From Clostridiales bacterium (GTDB lineage: Bacteria; Bacillota; Clostridia; Christensenellales; Borkfalkiaceae), in contig SVHY01000008.1 of the NCBI GenBank assembly GCA_015055545.1, forward strand, positions 1 through 56,384: DNA of 56,384 nucleotides, written 5' to 3'. The position numbers were made by a program, and so were the translations under genes. The notes under the pieces are model-generated. The model was given only the letters and a program-made list of their open reading frames with translations, did not search any database and was not told where the DNA came from. Within the stretch, counting starts at the first letter, position 1, and each line of letters begins with the position of its first letter. Below are positions 53,256-56,384 of the stretch, piece after piece.

Positions 53256-53285
53256 AAAAAACCGACGTTCTCCGTCGGTTTTTTT
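53256..53285 (+). terminator. Terminator after the AraC regulator, bidirectional
   Basis: AAAAAACCGACG and CGTCGGTTTTTTT pair around TTCTC; it also ends the minus-strand zinc-ribbon gene. Confidence 0.9.
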
Positions 53286-53307
53286 GTTTTTTATCGTTTT
53301 TCGTTTT

Positions 53308-53898
53308 TTATCGTTTTGCACCGCAAGCGGGGCAGAACTTTTCGTCGCCTTTAAAGGGTTTGCCACAGTTTGCGCAAAACTTGGGCGGTTCTACTTTCGT
53401 GCCACAGCTCGAACAAAACAGGGAATCTGCCGTCAACACCTGTCCGCAATTCACGCAACGTTTTTGCGTATCGGATTTGGGCGCAGGTTGTTGTACAGGT
53501 GCTTGCATAGGCGGTTGCATAGGTGGTGCAAACAACGCAGTCGTGGGTTGAAAGTCTAAAAACGCCTGTAAATTCGGTTGCATTTCCACCGCTTGCACGC
53601 AAAGCGTTCTTTCTACGTGCGTGATTAAATCTTTGGCGTGCGCGCCGTATCTTGCGCCGTAGAGTTGGGCGATAATATAATGCAAATTCACCGCCGTACC
53701 CGTCGCGTACGGCATAAAGAATACGCGAATAGCACCACCGTTCATGTTATAGCGGAAAGAATAGTTAAGACCAAACGTAATTACTTTGCCTTCTTCCTGT
53801 TTGCAGTCTTTGCCGAATTTATCTTTCGCCGCCCACAAGAAAGCGTTATATACGTCTAAATAACTTCTTTCAAAATAATAACATAAATCTCTCGTCAT
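53308..53898 (-). CDS. Zinc-ribbon domain protein
   Basis: 196 aa. Residues 1-115 form a domain I do not recognise (YFERSYLDVYNAFLWAAKDK; GGAIRVFFMPYATGTAVNLHYIIAQLYGARYG). A Pro/Gln linker (PPMQPPMQAPVQQPAP) precedes two zinc ribbons with CxxC pairs: CVNCGQ...CSSCGTK and CANCGK...CPACGAK. It is soluble, with no membrane segment. Role unknown. Ribosome-binding site AAGGG before ATG. Confidence 0.8.
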   Translation of the reverse strand: MTRDLCYYFERSYLDVYNAFLWAAKDKFGKDCKQEEGKVITFGLNYSFRYNMNGGAIRVFFMPYATGTAVNLHYIIAQLYGARYGAHAKDLITHVERTLCVQAVEMQPNLQAFLDFQPTTALFAPPMQPPMQAPVQQPAPKSDTQKRCVNCGQVLTADSLFCSSCGTKVEPPKFCANCGKPFKGDEKFCPACGAKR

Positions 53899-53976
53899 AT
53901 GCGTATTCCCTTATTATCCTTATTTATATAACACCAACAATTATGCATTTCATCTTTTGTCTACTGCCCACGTCTA

Positions 53977-54098
53977 TACGCCATAGCGTATTAACCGCCA
54001 AGGGCGGTGAAAGCGCAAAACTGCGTTTTGCTCACTTGGGGGTTGTTTTGCCCTTGCGGGCAACGCTTGCCAGCGAGGCGTAAAGGCTCTGCCTTTAC
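53977..54098. repeat. Array of six short palindromes
   Basis: Inverted repeats in order: TACGC-CATA-GCGTA (53977-53990), ACCGCC-AAG-GGCGGT (53994-54008), GCAAAAC-TGC-GTTTTGC (54015-54031), TTGCCC-TTGC-GGGCAA (54048-54063), GGCAA-CGC-TTGCC (54059-54071, sharing an arm with the preceding one), GTAAAGGC-TCT-GCCTTTAC (54080-54098). All loops are 3-4 nt. Confidence 0.8.
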
Positions 54099-54141
54099 AA
54101 TCCGCCAAAAACTAAGTTTCTGGACTTCTGACCATAAATTA

Positions 54142-54180
54142 TTCCACAATTATGCATTGTGCATTATGCATTGTGCATTT
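54142..54180. repeat. ATTATGCATTGTGCATT direct repeats
   Basis: Two copies of ATTATGCATTGTGCATT (from about 54145 and 54162) beside valS; related to the clusters at 28917-28950 and 53940-53949. Confidence 0.8.
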
Positions 54181-54181
54181 A

Positions 54182-56384
54182 TTAAAGGTTCTCAAGCTGC
54201 GCTTGGCATTTCGCTTTCATGTCTTGGTATTTCTTTACCTTTTCACGTTCGGCGTCGACCAGCTTTTGCGGAGCGCGGTTGACGAAGTTTTCGTTTTTCA
54301 GTTTGCTTTCCGCACGTTCAATTTCGCCGTCGATTCTCTCAATTTCCGCTTGCAAGCGCGCTTTTTCTTTTTCGATATCCACGAGTTCGCCAAGCGGCAC
54401 GTAGATTTGCGCGATTTCCGTTACGGACGAAACCGTTTTACCGTCCACTTCCGCCGCGCTGTCGATAAGCGTTAAATCGCTTGCGCCCGAAAGTTTGATA
54501 ATGCAATCCTTGTTCAGTTGCAAAAGGCGTTTGTTTTCCGTAACGATAAACAATTCCACTTTTTTAGACGGCGGGCAATCCGCGTCCTTTTTCATGGCGC
54601 GCACGGCTTTGATAATCTCCATAACCCCTTCAAAGGCTTTAGATTCTTTCTTATACGCCGCGCGGTAATTGTATCTGGGGAATTCCGCAATCATAATGCT
54701 GCCTTGCGTATTCGGCAGGTTTGCATAAATCTCTTCCGTAACGAACGGAATGAACGGGTGCAATAATTTAAGCGCGTTTTTCAAAACGTAGCAAAGAACC
54801 GCAAGCGTTTCTAATTTTCTCGTTTCGTCGTCGCCGTAGAGCGCGGGTTTGGAAAGTTCGATATACCAATCGCAGAAATCATCCCAAACGAAGCTCATAG
54901 CAAGGTCGCTGGCTACGCCCAGCTCGTACTTGTTCAAATTGAGCGTAACTTCGCGGATACAGTTTTGCAATTTTGCCACAATCCATTTATCCGCAGGCGC
55001 AAGCTTAACCTTGTCCATATCGGGAATTTTCTTATCGCCGACGTTCATGAGCACGAAACGGGATGCGTTCCAAAGCTTATTAATAAAGTTTCTGCACGAT
55101 TCCACTTTCGTGTCCGAATAACGCGTATCGTTCCCAGGGGCTACGCCCGTGAGCAAGGAAAGTCTAAGCGAGTCCGCGCCGTACTTTTCGATAACCTCCA
55201 ACGGATCGATACCGTTGCCGAGCGATTTACTCATTTTTCTGCCCTGTTCGTCGCGAACGATACCGTGAATAAGCACGTCGTGGAAAGGCACTTTGCCCGT
55301 GTGCTCAATACCCGAGAAAATCATTCTTGAAACCCAGAAGAAGATGATATCGTAGCCCGTAACGAGTACGTCGGTAGGATAGAAATATTTATAATCGTCC
55401 GTTTCTTCGGGATAACCGAGCGTTGAGAACGGCCAAAGCGCGGACGAGAACCACGTGTCGAGCACGTCTTCGTCCTGTTTTAAATGCTTACTACCGCACT
55501 TAGGGCAAACCGTGGGGTCGTCCTTTGCGCAAATAACTTCGCCACAGTCTTGGCAATACCAAACGGGGATTCTATGCCCCCACCAAAGCTGACGGGAAAT
55601 ACACCAATCACGGACGTTTTCCATCCAATTATAATAAATCTTCGAAAAACGTTCGGGCACGAACTTCACTTTGTTGCGCATAACCGCGTTGATAGCGGGT
55701 TTTGCAAGCGGTTCCATTTTCACGAACCATTGTTTGGAAACAATCGGTTCTACCGTCGAATGGCAACGGTAGCAATGCCCTACGTTATGTGCGTGCGGTT
55801 CGATTTTTACCAAGTTCCCGCCCTTTTCTAAATCGGCAACGATGCGTTTTCTCGCCTCGTATCTATCCAGACCTGCATACGCGCCCGCAAGCTCGTTCAT
55901 CGAGCCGTCGTCGTTCATTACGCGAATAACGGGTAAAGCGTGTCTATTCCCTACTTCAAAGTCGTTCGGGTCGTGCGCGGGCGTAATCTTCACGCAACCC
56001 GTACCGAACGTCGGGTCTACGTACGCGTCCGCAACGACGGGGATTTCCCTGCCGGTAAGCGGCAGTTTCAAAGTCTTGCCAACGAGATTTTTATAACGTT
56101 CGTCGTCGGGGTGGACGGCAACGGCGGTATCGCCGAGCATGGTTTCAGGACGCGTCGTTGCTACGATAACGTCCGTCGAACCGTCTGCGGCGGGATAGCG
56201 CAAATGCCAAAAATGTCCGTTTTCTTCCGCGTATTCCACTTCCGCGTCGGAAAGCGCGGTTTTACAGCAAGGGCACCAGTTGATAATTCTGTTGCCTTGA
56301 TAGATAAGCCCTTTTTCGTAAAGGTTGACGAACACTTCGCGAACGGCGCGAGAGCATTTTTCGTCCAACGTAAACGCTTGGCGC
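54182..56384 (-). CDS. valS: Valyl-tRNA synthetase, 5' end missing
   Basis: The C-terminal 734 aa of about 880 are present; the frame is open to the window edge ([18 protein letters not shown]), so the N-terminal part with HIGH is outside. Class I signatures: [16 protein letters not shown] (zinc-type cysteines), editing-domain [51 protein letters not shown] and the anticodon-binding region [19 protein letters not shown] coiled-coil arm ends the protein ([21 protein letters not shown]). The annotated ATG in the frame at 56368 is only internal (encoded TTG). Confidence 0.97.
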   Translation of the reverse strand, partial: RQAFTLDEKCSRAVREVFVNLYEKGLIYQGNRIINWCPCCKTALSDAEVEYAEENGHFWHLRYPAADGSTDVIVATTRPETMLGDTAVAVHPDDERYKNLVGKTLKLPLTGREIPVVADAYVDPTFGTGCVKITPAHDPNDFEVGNRHALPVIRVMNDDGSMNELAGAYAGLDRYEARKRIVADLEKGGNLVKIEPHAHNVGHCYRCHSTVEPIVSKQWFVKMEPLAKPAINAVMRNKVKFVPERFSKIYYNWMENVRDWCISRQLWWGHRIPVWYCQDCGEVICAKDDPTVCPKCGSKHLKQDEDVLDTWFSSALWPFSTLGYPEETDDYKYFYPTDVLVTGYDIIFFWVSRMIFSGIEHTGKVPFHDVLIHGIVRDEQGRKMSKSLGNGIDPLEVIEKYGADSLRLSLLTGVAPGNDTRYSDTKVESCRNFINKLWNASRFVLMNVGDKKIPDMDKVKLAPADKWIVAKLQNCIREVTLNLNKYELGVASDLAMSFVWDDFCDWYIELSKPALYGDDETRKLETLAVLCYVLKNALKLLHPFIPFVTEEIYANLPNTQGSIMIAEFPRYNYRAAYKKESKAFEGVMEIIKAVRAMKKDADCPPSKKVELFIVTENKRLLQLNKDCIIKLSGASDLTLIDSAAEVDGKTVSSVTEIAQIYVPLGELVDIEKEKARLQAEIERIDGEIERAESKLKNENFVNRAPQKLVDAEREKVKKYQDMKAKCQAQLENL

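Larger units (their letters stand above)
53899..54181. other. Gene-free stretch with palindrome array and ATTATGCATT repeats
   Basis: 283 bp between the zinc-ribbon gene and valS. It contains the palindromes at 53977-54098 and the direct repeats at 54142-54180 (listed separately). The plus-strand frame across it has no ribosome-binding site. I see no clear terminator for valS. Confidence 0.75.

Noticed and set aside
54182-56368. A complete valS starting at 56368
   Set aside because: The residue there is encoded by TTG inside a conserved stretch ([12 protein letters not shown]), and the frame stays open to the edge.
1-56384. Mobile element or prophage in the window
   Set aside because: No transposase, integrase, phage structural gene or clean target duplication seen; the repeats at 28917 and 54142 are short and imperfect.

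Overview
The window looks like a chromosomal segment of an endospore-forming, Gram-positive (Clostridia-type) bacterium. The evidence is a complete spoIIAA-spoIIAB-sigF operon, a T-box-regulated isoleucyl-tRNA synthetase of the bacterial type-2 kind, an archaeal-type aspartyl-tRNA synthetase, Firmicutes-style promoters (TTGACA, 17 bp, TATAAT) and surface lipoproteins with InlB/BIG2 repeats. An uncultured gut lineage of the Christensenellales/Borkfalkiaceae kind would fit, but that is inference. Nearly all genes lie on the minus strand.

Layout. 1-263: two tandem, strong leftward promoters with the same initially transcribed sequence; they probably drive an rRNA operon just outside the window. 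264-5752: ileS with its T-box leader, a polysaccharide deacetylase and aspS2. 5868-6950: the plus-strand pyridoxal kinase pdxY and a structured RNA, most likely 6S RNA, with its own consensus promoter and terminator. 6946-18512: housekeeping genes (MATE exporter; prs-pth-mfd-PPIase cluster; leaderless CPBP protease-rlmH-M14 peptidase-tadA cluster). 18588-20146: spoIIA operon. 20344-20518: tRNA-Ile2(CAU) and tRNA-Asp(GUC). 20619-23315: a large InlB-repeat lipoprotein. 23633-28242: str operon (rpsL-rpsG-fusA-tuf). 28443-28987: a gene-free stretch rich in tandem and inverted repeats.

28988-53243 is the accessory region and the most interesting part. It is a carbohydrate-use locus of about 23 kb on the minus strand. 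A divergent AraC-family regulator (52371-53243) faces an ADP-ribosylglycohydrolase-family protein. Then come, in order: a BIG2/beta-helix lipoprotein, a 52-aa small protein, a secreted beta-helix protein, a sugar-binding lipoprotein with two MalF/MalG-type permeases (no ATPase), an Ig-like secreted protein, a DUF4838 lipoprotein, a frameshifted BIG2/beta-helix lipoprotein, two paralogous clan GH-A-like enzymes of unassigned family, and a GH32 fructosidase. Many joints are 1-25 bp or overlap by 4 bp, so much of it is probably cotranscribed. My reading is that surface proteins capture a fructose-containing or mixed glycan, the transporter imports oligosaccharides, and the signal-less GH32 and GH-A-like enzymes cut them in the cytoplasm. 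The substrate is not known.

53308-56384: a zinc-ribbon protein, an array of tight palindromes with ATTATGCATT-type repeats, and the 3' part of valS, cut by the window edge. I found no transposase, integrase, CRISPR array or rRNA gene inside the window.
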